Assembly: GCF_034929435.1 (NCBI RefSeq)
Contig: NZ_JAYFUM010000017.1
Location: 92,437 to 156,436 of the forward strand
Length of the DNA stretch: 64,000 bases
Direction of reading: 5' to 3'
Source of the DNA: Arcicella rigui
GTDB lineage: Bacteria; Bacteroidota; Bacteroidia; Cytophagales; Spirosomataceae
The position numbers and the translations under genes were made by a program. Below the pieces are notes generated by a model. It made no database searches and was not told where the DNA came from. It worked only from the letters and a program-made list of their open reading frames with translations. Below, piece by piece: positions 25,477 through 34,743 of the stretch; position 1 is the first letter of the stretch; each line of letters begins with the position of its first letter.

Positions 25477-26136
25477 TTACGCAAGTTCGGCAATTACTGT
25501 TTCGCCGCCTACGGGTCTATCTTCTAAGTTCACTAAAATCTTTGCATCTAAAGGCAAATAAATATCAATTCTTGACCCAAATTTGATAAAACCAAATTCA
25601 GAACCTTGTTCTACGCTTTGTCCTTCTTTCACATACCAACAAATTCTACGAGCTAATGCTCCAGCAATTTGGCGGAATAATACTTCTGTTCCATTAGCGT
25701 GTTTTACTACAACGGTGGTTCTTTCATTATCAGTACTTGATTTCGGATGCCAAGCTACTAAGTATTTGCCGGGATGATACTTGAAGTACGATACAATACC
25801 AGAGATTGGATTAAAATTAATATGCACATTGATTGGTGACATAAAAATTGAAACCTGACGACGTGGCTCTTTGAAGTATTCAGTTTCAACAACTTCCTCA
25901 ATAACAACTACTTTCCCATCAGCAGGAGCAATGATGTGCTTTGGATTTTTAGGAGTGGTACGCACAGGTACACGAAAAAATTGTAAAATGATAAATGCGA
26001 AGACTACGCTAAAAGCGATAACAATCTTACGTAAGATTTCATTTTCTTCAAAAAAATAAGCAACAGCACTATTTAAAATGATTAAAAAAATGGTTGAAAC
26101 TAAAATCGTACCTTTACTTTCTCTGTGAATAGTCAT
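25477..26136 (-). CDS. psd: Phosphatidylserine decarboxylase
   Basis: 219 residues with two N-terminal membrane segments (about residues 8-50). APADGKV near residue 72 and NVHINFNPISGIV are typical. The self-cleavage site is the Gly-Ser in FIKFGSRIDIYLP near the C-terminus, where the serine becomes the pyruvoyl group. It makes phosphatidylethanolamine at the inner membrane. The length (about 215-220) is that of the short Bacteroidota/archaeal-type enzyme. The neighbouring phosphatidylserine synthase is not in the window. Confidence 0.94.
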   Translation of the reverse strand: MTIHRESKGTILVSTIFLIILNSAVAYFFEENEILRKIVIAFSVVFAFIILQFFRVPVRTTPKNPKHIIAPADGKVVVIEEVVETEYFKEPRRQVSIFMSPINVHINFNPISGIVSYFKYHPGKYLVAWHPKSSTDNERTTVVVKHANGTEVLFRQIAGALARRICWYVKEGQSVEQGSEFGFIKFGSRIDIYLPLDAKILVNLEDRPVGGETVIAELA

Positions 26137-26382
26137 GTGTTTTAGGGGGGATAATTAAACAAAGTTATTAAAAAAAATTGATTTAGATAAATCAACATTG
26201 GGGTTTATCGAATAGATTTGAAGATATTTCCCGACGATAATTTCTGCGAAATTGAGTTTGAGAAGTGTATATTGTAATAAAATAAGTTTTTAATGCTTAT
26301 TTTTTAATATATTTTATTGTTTCACCACTTTCAACGCAACCTTTTTGGGCGAATGCCGTATTGTCGTTGAAAAGTATTACCG

Positions 26383-26934
26383 ATGCCCATTATTAAAGAT
26401 TCAAAAAATAGCCTTGAAAGCGTGCTTGAAGGATGTCGCTCAGGAGACGCCAAAAGTCAAGAATTGCTCTATAAGCAATTCTACGGCTATGCTATGAGTG
26501 TGTGTTTGCGTTATACTCGTACTCGTGACGAAGCAATTGAAATCGTTAATGATGGCTTTATTAAGATTTTTAAAAATGCTGATAAAATTGACTTAACCAA
26601 ATCTTTTAAGAATTGGTTGAGGCGAATAATGGTCAATACAGCACTGGATTATTATCGACAAAATCATAAACATTATGACCAAGATGATATTGAATTTGCC
26701 GAGAATATAAGTGATAGGAGTGATGATGCTTCAGCAAATCTTGCTTATGAAGAATTGTTAGAAATGATTCAGCGTTTGTCGCCAACTTATCGTACTGTTT
26801 TCAATTTGTTTGTCATTGATGGTTACTCGCATGAAGAAATTGCCAAGATGTTGGGTGTTTCGGTAAGTGCATCAAAATCGAATTTGGCAAGAGCCAGAGT
26901 GAATTTAAGAGAGATGCTCAGTAATAAGCGTTAA
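26383..26934 (+). CDS. RNA polymerase sigma factor, ECF subfamily
   Basis: 183 residues. Region 2 spans about 25-95 (FYGYAMSVCLRYTRTRDEAIEIVNDGFIK is the region 2.1-2.3 stretch, given here in part: RDEAIEIVNDGF), region 4 about 125-180 (LSPTYRTVFNLFVIDGYSHEEI, read as two segments, and GVSVSASKSNLARAR). ECF factors direct transcription in response to envelope signals. The next gene, 243 bases downstream on the same strand, has a cytoplasmic N-terminus and one membrane helix and may be its regulator. Confidence 0.93.
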   Translation: MPIIKDSKNSLESVLEGCRSGDAKSQELLYKQFYGYAMSVCLRYTRTRDEAIEIVNDGFIKIFKNADKIDLTKSFKNWLRRIMVNTALDYYRQNHKHYDQDDIEFAENISDRSDDASANLAYEELLEMIQRLSPTYRTVFNLFVIDGYSHEEIAKMLGVSVSASKSNLARARVNLREMLSNKR

Positions 26935-26955
26935 AATAATTTTCATTGTTTTTTA

Positions 26956-26989
26956 CAACAGCTTCCGAGCCGCCATCTTGGAGCTGTTG
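26956..26989 (+). terminator. Hairpin after sigma-factor gene
   Basis: CAACAGCT (26956-26963) pairs with AGCTGTTG (26982-26989), extended inward with one bulge and one G:U. T-tract is poor, so it may be an attenuator rather than a full terminator. Confidence 0.5.
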
Positions 26990-27177
26990 TTACACCAATG
27001 TTTTTAATAAAGGGATAAAAATTAAAATCATCTTTACCCGCTTTAGGTTTAAGCTGTATGCAATAAATACTTTTTTACTTAATGCTTACAGCCTATCGCA
27101 CAAAGATTAAAATTTTTGATAACTCAAATTAATTATTAATAAACCTAACAAGGTTTAGTTTTTGAATCTTAAAAAAA

Positions 27178-28539
27178 ATGTCAGATAAGTGGTGGGATAT
27201 ATCCGATGATGAACTGGATGACCTTTTCAGAGATGCCTCTGATAAGGTAGAGATTCCGTTTGAGCAATCATCATTCGATAAACTCAATCAAAAAATGAAT
27301 AACCAGCCTCAAGTAAAACGTTCTGTTTTTCTTAAGCGTGCTAAATGGTTATTACTGCTTTTGTTTGTGTTTAGCGGGGCTGGATTAGTGTATCGTGCAG
27401 TGAAAACCAACGGAGTTAGCTTTGAAAGCCAGAAGAAAAATTCTTCTACTATTTCTATATCACAACAAGCTGAAAAAAGTAAGCCTGTTATCAACAATGA
27501 AGGTAAAGTAAGCCCTCGTTCAGTACAATCCGCCCAAGAAAAACAAACAGTAGGCGATGCTAAAACAGTTGAAAAAACTGATTTAGCATCGTTGAATAAT
27601 AAATTACTTACTGAAAATGAAGCGATTAACTATAAGATTGCGAAAAGTAAAGGTGTAATTGCTGCGAAAACTCAGTCTAAAAACCTTGTAATACCAAAGA
27701 CATTTGCCAAACTTGATAAAGGAGATGGAAGTGTCATTCAATCGAACACTAACACGCCACAAAATATCATTACAAACAATGATTTGCTTAGTCAAAAACC
27801 AGAATCAAGCCAAATTAATCGTTTGAACAAAAAAGACCTTAAACCATTAGCTGTACAGTTAAAACCTCAATTGCCAAATTTCCCAATTGCTTCAGAAGAA
27901 GTATTGGCAAAACCAGTTGTAGCCAATGCCAAAAAATCTAAATGGTCTAATTTGGGCATACGTTTAGCTTTTGCTCCTGATGCTAATGCCGTTGAAAACT
28001 TTAGTTCATTTGCTATCGGTAAATCTGCGGGTATTTTGTTAGAATACAAAATAAGTAAGAGATTTGTTGTCCAAGCTGGAGCTATTTATGCTTCAAAAAA
28101 TTATGATACAAGTATAGACAACTATCACGCTTGGGCTAAAAACTGGACAACTCGTCCAATTAAACCTAATAATGTTGAAGGAACTTGTAAAATGATAGAC
28201 CTTCCTTTGAATGTTAGATTCAATGTTTTCCAAAAACCTAATCAAACTTGGTTTGTAAGTAGCGGTGTATCTTCGTACTTAATGCTCAAAGAAACCTACG
28301 AATATTATTACGATACTCCAACAATACCGACAGGCTTACCAACCTATTTAACTTGGAAACGAGATAACGACTACTATTTTAGTACTTTGAATCTTTCTTT
28401 TGGTTTTGAAAAACGTATTGGCAAAGGGTTGAGTATTCAAGTAGAACCTTATCTGAAAACGCCATTGACGGAAGTTGGAAGAGGAAAAGTGAATTTATAC
28501 AGTAGTGGCATTATGTTTTCTATCAAACATGATTTCTAA
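27178..28539 (+). CDS. Anti-sigma-like N-terminus, one membrane helix, C-terminal beta-barrel-like domain
   Basis: 453 residues. Residues 1-53 are acidic and hydrophilic (SDKWWDISDDELDDLFRDA), as in many Bacteroidota ECF-associated proteins. One hydrophobic helix is at about 54-70 (WLLLLLFVFSGAG). A long Ser/Lys/Gln-rich linker (75-255) follows, and then a 200-residue set of amphipathic strands (LGIRLAFAP, SAGILLEYKI, VQAGAIYASKNY, LNVRFNVF, LSFGFEKRIG) like an OmpA/PorT-type barrel, ending in a terminal Phe. The inner-membrane topology of the first half and the barrel-like end do not usually occur together; a periplasmic rather than membrane-embedded beta domain is an alternative. Confidence 0.7.
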   Translation: MSDKWWDISDDELDDLFRDASDKVEIPFEQSSFDKLNQKMNNQPQVKRSVFLKRAKWLLLLLFVFSGAGLVYRAVKTNGVSFESQKKNSSTISISQQAEKSKPVINNEGKVSPRSVQSAQEKQTVGDAKTVEKTDLASLNNKLLTENEAINYKIAKSKGVIAAKTQSKNLVIPKTFAKLDKGDGSVIQSNTNTPQNIITNNDLLSQKPESSQINRLNKKDLKPLAVQLKPQLPNFPIASEEVLAKPVVANAKKSKWSNLGIRLAFAPDANAVENFSSFAIGKSAGILLEYKISKRFVVQAGAIYASKNYDTSIDNYHAWAKNWTTRPIKPNNVEGTCKMIDLPLNVRFNVFQKPNQTWFVSSGVSSYLMLKETYEYYYDTPTIPTGLPTYLTWKRDNDYYFSTLNLSFGFEKRIGKGLSIQVEPYLKTPLTEVGRGKVNLYSSGIMFSIKHDF

Positions 28540-28543
28540 GCCT

Positions 28544-29626
28544 TTAAACAATGGCTAAAACCATTGATTCTAAAGTAAGTCCCGGGCCAAAAGCACAGCT
28601 CAAAATATTTTGTCCTTTCTGATTTTTGGAGTCCTTTAAAATTTCTTCTAAAACAAAAAGTACCGTACACGACGACATATTTCCGTAATTTTTCAAGACG
28701 GAATAAGCATACTTATTTTCTTCTTCTGAAATTTCCAAAGCTTTTTCTATCGCCTCCAAAATCGCTTTTCCGCCTGGGTGCATGGCGTACAAAGAAATCT
28801 CATGGGCATTCAATCCTGCATTTTGAAGTAATTTATCAATCAAGGCTTTTATGCCAGCTTTTACCAGTTTCGGAATGTATGACGTAAGGGTCATTTCAAA
28901 TCCTAAATCGCCTACTTGCCAAGCCATATCTTGTTTCCCTTCAAAGTACAAATCACAAAAAAATGATTTTAAAGCCAAAGCTTTTGTGTTTTCATTTGCT
29001 TGTGCTTCTACCAAAACGGCCGCTGCACCGTCGGCAAAAAGGGCATTTGATAAAAGAAAATCTTCGTCCATTTTTTTCTGAAAATGAAGCGTACAAAGTT
29101 CCACACATACCAAAAGTACTTTCGCTTGTGCATCGGCTTTACAAATGGTATCAGCCATTTTTAGCCCATTGAAAGCTCCATAGCACCCCATAAAATTAAT
29201 GGCAGTTCGCTGAATGTGCGTATTGAGTTGCAAAGCTGCAATGATTTCAATATCAATCCCCGGAGCGTACATTCCTGTACAACTGACGGTAATAATATGC
29301 GTGATATTTTCGGTATTAGAAAGTTTTGCGATGGCTTTTAGGCACAAAGGCAATGCGTATTTTTTATACGCCGTCATTCTTTGTGAAACACTTGGGAATG
29401 GCTCTAAATCAGCAGTGTTTGGATAAAAAGTATAAGCTTCTGGCAGTTTTCCGTAGTCAGATAAAACAGAATATCGTTGTGCAATTTTGGTAGAACGATA
29501 CAGGGCTTTTAATCGTCGTTGGTCATAATCGTCCATTTGTAAAGCATCAGCCATAAATTCAGCAATTTGCATTTGTGGAAAACAATTGTCTGGAACAGCC
29601 GTAGCAATGGAAGTGATAAAACTCAT
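28544..29626 (-). CDS. Type III polyketide synthase
   Basis: 360 residues of thiolase fold. Catalytic Cys149 in INFMGCYGAFNGL, His284 in YAMHPGGKA, Asn317 in LKNYGNMSSCT complete the Cys-His-Asn triad of chalcone-synthase-like enzymes. It condenses malonyl-CoA units onto an acyl-CoA starter to give pyrones, resorcinols or similar phenolics; product unknown. The stop lies four bases from the stop of the convergent preceding gene. The alpha/beta hydrolase gene upstream on the same strand (95-base gap) may act with it. No methyltransferase or oxidase is adjacent. Confidence 0.93.
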   Translation of the reverse strand: MSFITSIATAVPDNCFPQMQIAEFMADALQMDDYDQRRLKALYRSTKIAQRYSVLSDYGKLPEAYTFYPNTADLEPFPSVSQRMTAYKKYALPLCLKAIAKLSNTENITHIITVSCTGMYAPGIDIEIIAALQLNTHIQRTAINFMGCYGAFNGLKMADTICKADAQAKVLLVCVELCTLHFQKKMDEDFLLSNALFADGAAAVLVEAQANENTKALALKSFFCDLYFEGKQDMAWQVGDLGFEMTLTSYIPKLVKAGIKALIDKLLQNAGLNAHEISLYAMHPGGKAILEAIEKALEISEEENKYAYSVLKNYGNMSSCTVLFVLEEILKDSKNQKGQNILSCAFGPGLTLESMVLAIV

Positions 29627-29721
29627 AAAAAGAAGTGGATAGCCCGTTTGGTTGTTGATGCGTAATGTAAAATAATATACGAAATAGAAACAATAAATGT
29701 TTTGAAATAGTCGGCTGGCTG

Positions 29722-30492
29722 TCAGATTTCTTGTATTAGATAAGAGATAGATTTTTCTACCAACTTTGTATGTCCTGTTTCTAAAATAACTAAACGTACA
29801 TCTGAAAGTTTTTTTGAGAGTGGTAAAATTTGCTTTGGCGGTAAAATTGCGTCGTATTTTCCTACGAAAATAAATACTTCAATTTTTTCTTGAAGAATAA
29901 GTTCGGCAATATAACTCATCTTAAAGTTTAATTCACGAAAACCAAGCCACGAATAATATACTTGTTGTTGTTTTTCGGTAGAATCTAACATTTTCAAAGC
30001 AAATCGAATGGCTTTTTGTGGCACAAGTCTCAGTTTTGCAAGTAAAGTAGCCACCAAAAGAAAGTATTGATGATGAAAAATTAAGGTTTTGAAAATCAAA
30101 CGACTCAGTTTGAAACGAGTAGCCATTTGATAAAGTGGATGTTCGGAAATGCCATCAGGAGCAATCAAGATTAATTTATCAATTTGTGTGGAGAAAGCTT
30201 CTAAAGTAGCCAAAGCAAATCTTCCACCCATGCTAAAGCCTATAATCGAAAAATTACTTATCTGATTTTCTTCTAAAAAGTTGCTTAAAAAATCTTTCCA
30301 AGTATTTTTTGTAATGACTTCATTTGCTGGAAATTGACTTTTTCCGTGAAAAGGTAAATCAAAACAGTAAGTTGTATAAGTATCGGCAAATGTTTCAGCG
30401 AAAGTTTTGAAACACAAAAAATCCTGCCCAATACCATGAAAGGCGAGCAGGATTTTTTGTCCATTTCCTATTTTTTGAAAATGTAATTTCAT
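29722..30492 (-). CDS. Alpha/beta hydrolase
   Basis: 256 residues. Oxyanion region FHGIGQDF near residue 19, nucleophile elbow GFSMGG (Ser near residue 92), a late Asp in VGKYDAILPP and His in ETGHTKLVE complete the catalytic triad. Similar to MhpC/BioH-type esterases. Directly upstream of the type III polyketide synthase on the same strand; a shared pathway (thioester or lactone hydrolysis) is a guess. Confidence 0.85.
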   Translation of the reverse strand: MKLHFQKIGNGQKILLAFHGIGQDFLCFKTFAETFADTYTTYCFDLPFHGKSQFPANEVITKNTWKDFLSNFLEENQISNFSIIGFSMGGRFALATLEAFSTQIDKLILIAPDGISEHPLYQMATRFKLSRLIFKTLIFHHQYFLLVATLLAKLRLVPQKAIRFALKMLDSTEKQQQVYYSWLGFRELNFKMSYIAELILQEKIEVFIFVGKYDAILPPKQILPLSKKLSDVRLVILETGHTKLVEKSISYLIQEI

Positions 30493-30559
30493 GCAAAATG
30501 ATTTTGCGAAGTGAATCAGAATGTTTTATGTCAAATTTTACACCGCAAGGACAAATACT

Positions 30560-30594
30560 TACTCAAAATTCAACACTCAAAACACATCATTTTT
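30560..30594. repeat. Heptamer-periodic repeat, single arm
   Basis: Five consecutive 7-mers including TACTCAA, AATTCAA and CACTCAA, ending at the stop codon of the sugar transporter. Complementary in type to the GAG-type arms at 11267-11397. Confidence 0.7.
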
Positions 30595-32021
30595 TAGTGT
30601 CCTCCTTTACCGCCTTTTACAACAGCGTTGTCGAAGTCAAGTCCTTGTTTTTTCAAAACGCCTTGAACACGAATTCCGAAGAATACCAAGTAGGCAAAAC
30701 AGATAATCGGTACAAAATATGATTGTTTGATACCGATAGTATCAGCTGCAATTCCTTGTAAAACAGGCATTACTGCACCACCGCAAATCATCATAATCAT
30801 ATATGCCGAACCTTGGTTGGTATATTTTCCTAAGCCTGCCGTTCCTAAAGAGAAAATACATGGCCACAATACCGAGCAAAACAAACCACCACTGATAAAG
30901 GCAAAAAGCGTAACAGTACCACTTGCCAAAACGCCGATTAACATCGCTACTGCCCCTAAGCCAGAGAATACTAAAAGTGTTCTTACAGGTTTTTCATCGC
31001 AATAGAAGAATGCACCAATCATAATAATTACACAGATTGCATAAGAGTATAAATCACTCATATCGCTTCCGTGTAAAGCATTTACGCCTAATACAATGGC
31101 AAAAGCTACGAAAGGTACTAATACAGTTAATAATTTTTTAGTAGTTGGCGATACTTCAAAGTTACTGATTGAAGCCGTCCAACGACCAATCATCATACTT
31201 CCCCAGAACATCGAAACGTAATGTGAAATCTGTGAAGAGTCGAGACCTTGTGTTACTTTTAAATATTCACCCAAGTTACTTCCGATGGTTACTTCAACAC
31301 CAACGTACATAAAAATCGCAATCATACCCAATACTAATTGTGGGTACTTCAATACGCCCGTACCGATTTCTACTTCTTCGTCGTTGGTAATTCTTGGTAG
31401 TTTTGATACTTTAAAGAAAATAGCCAATAATACGAACAAAGCTCCTAAGATTAAGTATGGCAATTTTACTGATTCGATAGTAGCGTTTTTAGCAGCATCT
31501 GCAGCGATAGAACCAAAAATAGCAAAGCTGATGATTACTGGGCCAATTGTTCCCCCTAAGTTATTTACTGCACCCCCCAAGTTGATTCGGTGTGAACCCG
31601 TTTCTGGTGGTCCAAGGGCAATCATGAATGGCTGTGTAGAAGTTTGCTGTAATGAGAAACCCAAACCTACAATAAACAAAGCTGAAAGCAACAATGGAAA
31701 AGATTTCATTTCGGCAGCAGGGTAAAACAACAATGTTCCTAAAGCCGAGATAATCAAACCGTAAACAATTCCATTTTTATAGCCAATTCTATTCAAAATA
31801 TCGCTTTTGATGACGCTCGAAACGATAAAGTACAAAATTGAACCTACTGTATAGGCAATATAAAAAGCAAAATCTACTAATTGTGCCTGCCATTGTTCAA
31901 GTCCGAACTTTTCTTTGAAAAGCGGAATTAAAATACCGTTTGAGGCAGCAACGAAACTCCAAAAGAACCAAACTGTCATTAGTGTATAAAGATGGGACTT
32001 CTGATTGGATTGTGTGGTCAT
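30594..32021 (-). CDS. FHS-family sugar:H+ symporter (MFS)
   Basis: 475 residues, about 12 membrane helices. N-terminal MTVWFFWSFVAASNGILIPLFK and the internal GLGFSLQQTSTQPF and GGAVNNLGGTIGP motifs match the FucP/GluP-like FHS family, which imports fucose, glucose/galactose or N-acetylglucosamine. The substrate cannot be told. The C-terminus is glycine/lysine-rich (KGGKGGH). Single gene with a heptamer repeat right at its stop codon. Confidence 0.9.
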   Translation of the reverse strand: MTTQSNQKSHLYTLMTVWFFWSFVAASNGILIPLFKEKFGLEQWQAQLVDFAFYIAYTVGSILYFIVSSVIKSDILNRIGYKNGIVYGLIISALGTLLFYPAAEMKSFPLLLSALFIVGLGFSLQQTSTQPFMIALGPPETGSHRINLGGAVNNLGGTIGPVIISFAIFGSIAADAAKNATIESVKLPYLILGALFVLLAIFFKVSKLPRITNDEEVEIGTGVLKYPQLVLGMIAIFMYVGVEVTIGSNLGEYLKVTQGLDSSQISHYVSMFWGSMMIGRWTASISNFEVSPTTKKLLTVLVPFVAFAIVLGVNALHGSDMSDLYSYAICVIIMIGAFFYCDEKPVRTLLVFSGLGAVAMLIGVLASGTVTLFAFISGGLFCSVLWPCIFSLGTAGLGKYTNQGSAYMIMMICGGAVMPVLQGIAADTIGIKQSYFVPIICFAYLVFFGIRVQGVLKKQGLDFDNAVVKGGKGGH

Positions 32022-32169
32022 TGAAACGAGTGTTTTAGGGTTATTTTTAACAAAAAATGAAAGGAGAAATTTCCATTAAAGCTAATACTTTTATATTGTT
32101 CCTCCAAAAAATTGCAAAAAAACAAGGGTAATATTACATATATTGCCGATTGTGTCAATTTGACATTAA

Positions 32170-32607
32170 CTACTGCGTATAAATATCCGCTGAATCATAA
32201 ACCACTACTTTCGACCATAAATGATGGTTTTCTGCCCCAAATTTTTTGTGAAGAGGATGCACCAAATATTTTTCTTCGTCTTCTTTACTGTCAAAAATTA
32301 AAAGTACCGAAAAGGAATAAGAAGCATCTGTAACGGGCTTATCGAACTCGTTGATGGAAGGCAAACCGATATGGGCTGATTTTATTACTTCAATTTTGCC
32401 TAAAGCTTTCAAGGCAGCCAAAAGCTGTGCGTGGTCTTCTTTGCTATCAGGATTTTTCAACCAAAAATACACATGGTGAATAAAAGAAAGCTTTGCCGCT
32501 GGGGCAGAAGCATGAGATTCTGAAAGAGTGAGGCTTGACATGACAGTTCCTGTGGCTAAAGCGGTGGCTGATTTTTCTAAAAATTGTCTTCGAGATGAAT
32601 TTTCCAT
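32170..32607 (-). CDS. Dabb-domain protein with Tat signal
   Basis: 145 residues. N-terminal twin-arginine signal SSRRQFLEKSA followed by an alanine-rich hydrophobic stretch. The rest (about 38-145) is a stress-responsive alpha/beta-barrel (Dabb) domain: FIHHVYFWLKNPDSKED, then a KYLVHPLHKKF motif. Dabb proteins are small ferredoxin-like dimeric barrels; role in the periplasm unknown. Single gene. Confidence 0.85.
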   Translation of the reverse strand: MENSSRRQFLEKSATALATGTVMSSLTLSESHASAPAAKLSFIHHVYFWLKNPDSKEDHAQLLAALKALGKIEVIKSAHIGLPSINEFDKPVTDASYSFSVLLIFDSKEDEEKYLVHPLHKKFGAENHHLWSKVVVYDSADIYTQ

Positions 32608-32670
32608 AATATTTCTGAGGATAAATGATTTTTATTAATGAATACAGTTTAAGTGACGTTTTTAGTTTTT

Positions 32671-32737
32671 GTAAATATTTGATTATTAGCTGTATAAAGT
32701 TCTAATTGCCAATCACTTTTTACTAATCACCACTTAA
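32671..32737. repeat. Intergenic repeat, 'AATCACT' type 7-bp-periodic
   Basis: Same family as 3341-3418: GATTATTAGCTGT followed by CAATCACTTTTTACTAATCA and CACTTAA, in the region upstream of the FMN-reductase gene. Confidence 0.65.
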
Positions 32738-32901
32738 TTGTTGAGCAAATGACAAATATATCCTTTCCCAATAGAAGTCTATCATGGAATACACTTGAAC
32801 CTTTCTTCTTCAAAAAAAGGTTTTACCGAATGAATGTAAACATTATTTTGTACTTTATGTTGATAAGATATATAAACCCTAAAAAATACTCTTTTAAAAC
32901 A

Positions 32902-33486
32902 ATGAATATTACAATTATTGCCACATCACCCCGAAAAAACAGCAATTCCTTACGCTTTTCAAACTATCTTAAAAAAGTATTCCTTGCCTCAAGTACTTCT
33001 TCTGAGGTTTCGGTAGTAGATTTTCATCATTTTGATATTCCGGCAGTTGGTAGAGGAACGGTTAATAAGGAAGCTTTAACAGATTTTCAAGCGGAGTTGA
33101 TTGGTGCTTGGGAAAAAGCCGATTTGGTAGTGTTTGTTACTCCTGAATATAACTGGACTGTGAACGGAGATTTGTTAAATGCTTTACATCAATTAGGTGG
33201 AAAAGACTTTATGCACTTGTTCAACAATAAAGTATTTGCTTTGGCTGGTGTTTCGAGCGGACGTGGCGGGAAAATACCTTGTTTGGAACTTACGACGGTA
33301 ATTAATAAAATCATCAATTTTACTAATCAGTACTCAGTCGTTTCTGCAAGAATTTACGAATCGCACGAGACTCATAAAAACTTAGATGACAATGCGGATT
33401 CGGTAGGAAACACAATTTATGAAACTACCGTAAAAGCCTTTGTAGATTATTCATTAGCAGTAGCAGAAAGATGGGTGACGAAATAA
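32902..33486 (+). CDS. NADPH-dependent FMN reductase family protein
   Basis: 194 residues from ATG 32902. The longer frame from 32749 adds 51 residues rich in Phe and Tyr without family likeness and is rejected. Flavodoxin-like fold with the phosphate-binding ATSPRKNSNSLRF at the N-terminus, FVTPEYNWTVNG and SSGRGG. Enzymes of this family reduce FMN, quinones, azo dyes or chromate. Convergent with the molybdenum oxidoreductase gene; a heptamer hairpin lies between them. Confidence 0.88.
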   Translation: MNITIIATSPRKNSNSLRFSNYLKKVFLASSTSSEVSVVDFHHFDIPAVGRGTVNKEALTDFQAELIGAWEKADLVVFVTPEYNWTVNGDLLNALHQLGGKDFMHLFNNKVFALAGVSSGRGGKIPCLELTTVINKIINFTNQYSVVSARIYESHETHKNLDDNADSVGNTIYETTVKAFVDYSLAVAERWVTK

Positions 33487-33590
33487 TTATGAAGTATGAG
33501 ATATGAATTATGAGAAAAAGAAATTTGCAACTAATAAGTTTCCTTCCAAGTTGATTTTTTTTCAAATTCATAATTCATATCTCATATCTA
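33487..33590. repeat. Heptamer-periodic inverted repeat between convergent genes
   Basis: Left arm 7-mers AAGTATG, AGATATG, AATTATG (33491-33511); right arm AATTCAT, ATCTCAT, ATCTATC (33565-33592). The arms pair into a long hairpin that could serve as a terminator for both genes and touches the stop codon of the next gene. Confidence 0.8.
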
Positions 33591-34295
33591 TCAGCTATAT
33601 CTATCATTTCTCCACGGATAAGCAGTATTTGAGTAACCTCTTTCTTCCCAGAAACCCAATTTATTTTGTGGCATAAATTCTATTCTTTTTATCCATTTAG
33701 AGCCTTTCCAAGCGTAAAGTTGAGGCGTAATCATTCGTAGTGGCCCACCATGTTCTACGGATAAAGGTTGTCCGTCCACAGTATGTCCGAGTAAAACATC
33801 AGGTTTCAAGGCTTCTTCCATCGACACATTGGTTGTATAAGTATCATAACCGTAGCACATGATGTGTGTAGCTGTTTCCTTAGGTTGTACCAAAGCCGCT
33901 AAATCCAACAAGCGAACGCCTTTCCAAACCATGTTCAATTTCGACCAAGTAGTTACACAATGGAAATCTGAAACGTCTTCAGTTTGTGGAAGTGCCATCA
34001 AATCGTCCCAAGTAAGAATAACAGGGTTTTCAACTTCTCCATCAACAATTAAACGCCACTTATCTAATGGGATTTTTGGTTGATAACCCAAATCTAACAC
34101 AGGCCATTTAGTCGTGAGCGTCTGTCCAACGGGAGTTGTGGGCATTCCATGACGATTGATTGGTCCAGTACCTTGTGGTTTTGTATCAGCCATTGAAGGA
34201 GTTGCTTTCATTTTTTCTTCAAAGCGAGCCTTCAATTTCATACGAGCCTCAATGATGCGGTCGAGTTTGGAGTCTTGATTTTGTTCGTTTTCCAT
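33591..34295 (-). CDS. Sulfite-oxidase-like molybdopterin oxidoreductase
   Basis: 234 residues. The molybdopterin-binding core is evident: WDDLMALPQ, the Mo-ligating Cys in SDFHCVTTWSK (about residue 119), VEHGGPLRMITPQLYAWKGSK, read in part as GGPLRMITP, and a C-terminal GFWEERGYSN. No Tat or Sec signal is visible, so it is probably cytoplasmic, unlike MsrP/YedY. No membrane partner gene is adjacent. Substrate unknown. Confidence 0.9.
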   Translation of the reverse strand: MENEQNQDSKLDRIIEARMKLKARFEEKMKATPSMADTKPQGTGPINRHGMPTTPVGQTLTTKWPVLDLGYQPKIPLDKWRLIVDGEVENPVILTWDDLMALPQTEDVSDFHCVTTWSKLNMVWKGVRLLDLAALVQPKETATHIMCYGYDTYTTNVSMEEALKPDVLLGHTVDGQPLSVEHGGPLRMITPQLYAWKGSKWIKRIEFMPQNKLGFWEERGYSNTAYPWRNDRYS

Positions 34296-34743
34296 TTTTC
34301 TATTTTTCTGCTAAAAAGCAATAAGACTTGAGCAATTTGAACAAGCTGTTTGATAACACGATGAATCTGTAACAAAAATATACATTAAGTCGCTCATTCA
34401 CAATTAAGTATTATTGCTTATTCATGAGTACATTTCTCTCTCCATAAACAACTATTAAAGTTACTTGATGTTTTGAAATAGCCAATGATACGCTAATAAT
34501 TACCTTTTCTGCAAAGCCTGATAGATTTTCACTCTATAAAAACGCCAATGTTGTGAATTAATCCCTTTGTAAACAGGTTTTAACGCCAACAATCATTATG
34601 CTTTTCGTTCCTCCCATCAAGTCAATTCTCCATTGAACATATAAACTTTTTTTTGGAAACAAGTCAATTTATTTTTGAGTTTACGACTTGTTTATTATAC
34701 CTTTCGAGGCGTGTCGTAAGTACAAAACCAAAACGAAAAACTC
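34296..34743. other. 448-bp AT-rich intergenic region, divergent promoters expected
   Basis: No ORF beyond about 20 codons, no strong hairpin and no repeat of the families seen elsewhere. It lies between divergent genes (molybdenum oxidoreductase and sppA) and must hold their promoters, but none is clear. Confidence 0.5.

Noticed and set aside
30727..31725. Plus-strand ORFs within the FHS transporter gene
   Set aside because: Antisense shadow frames of a well-supported transporter gene.
32749..32901. 51-residue extension of the FMN reductase
   Set aside because: Composition unlike the family; flavodoxin fold begins at ATG 32902.
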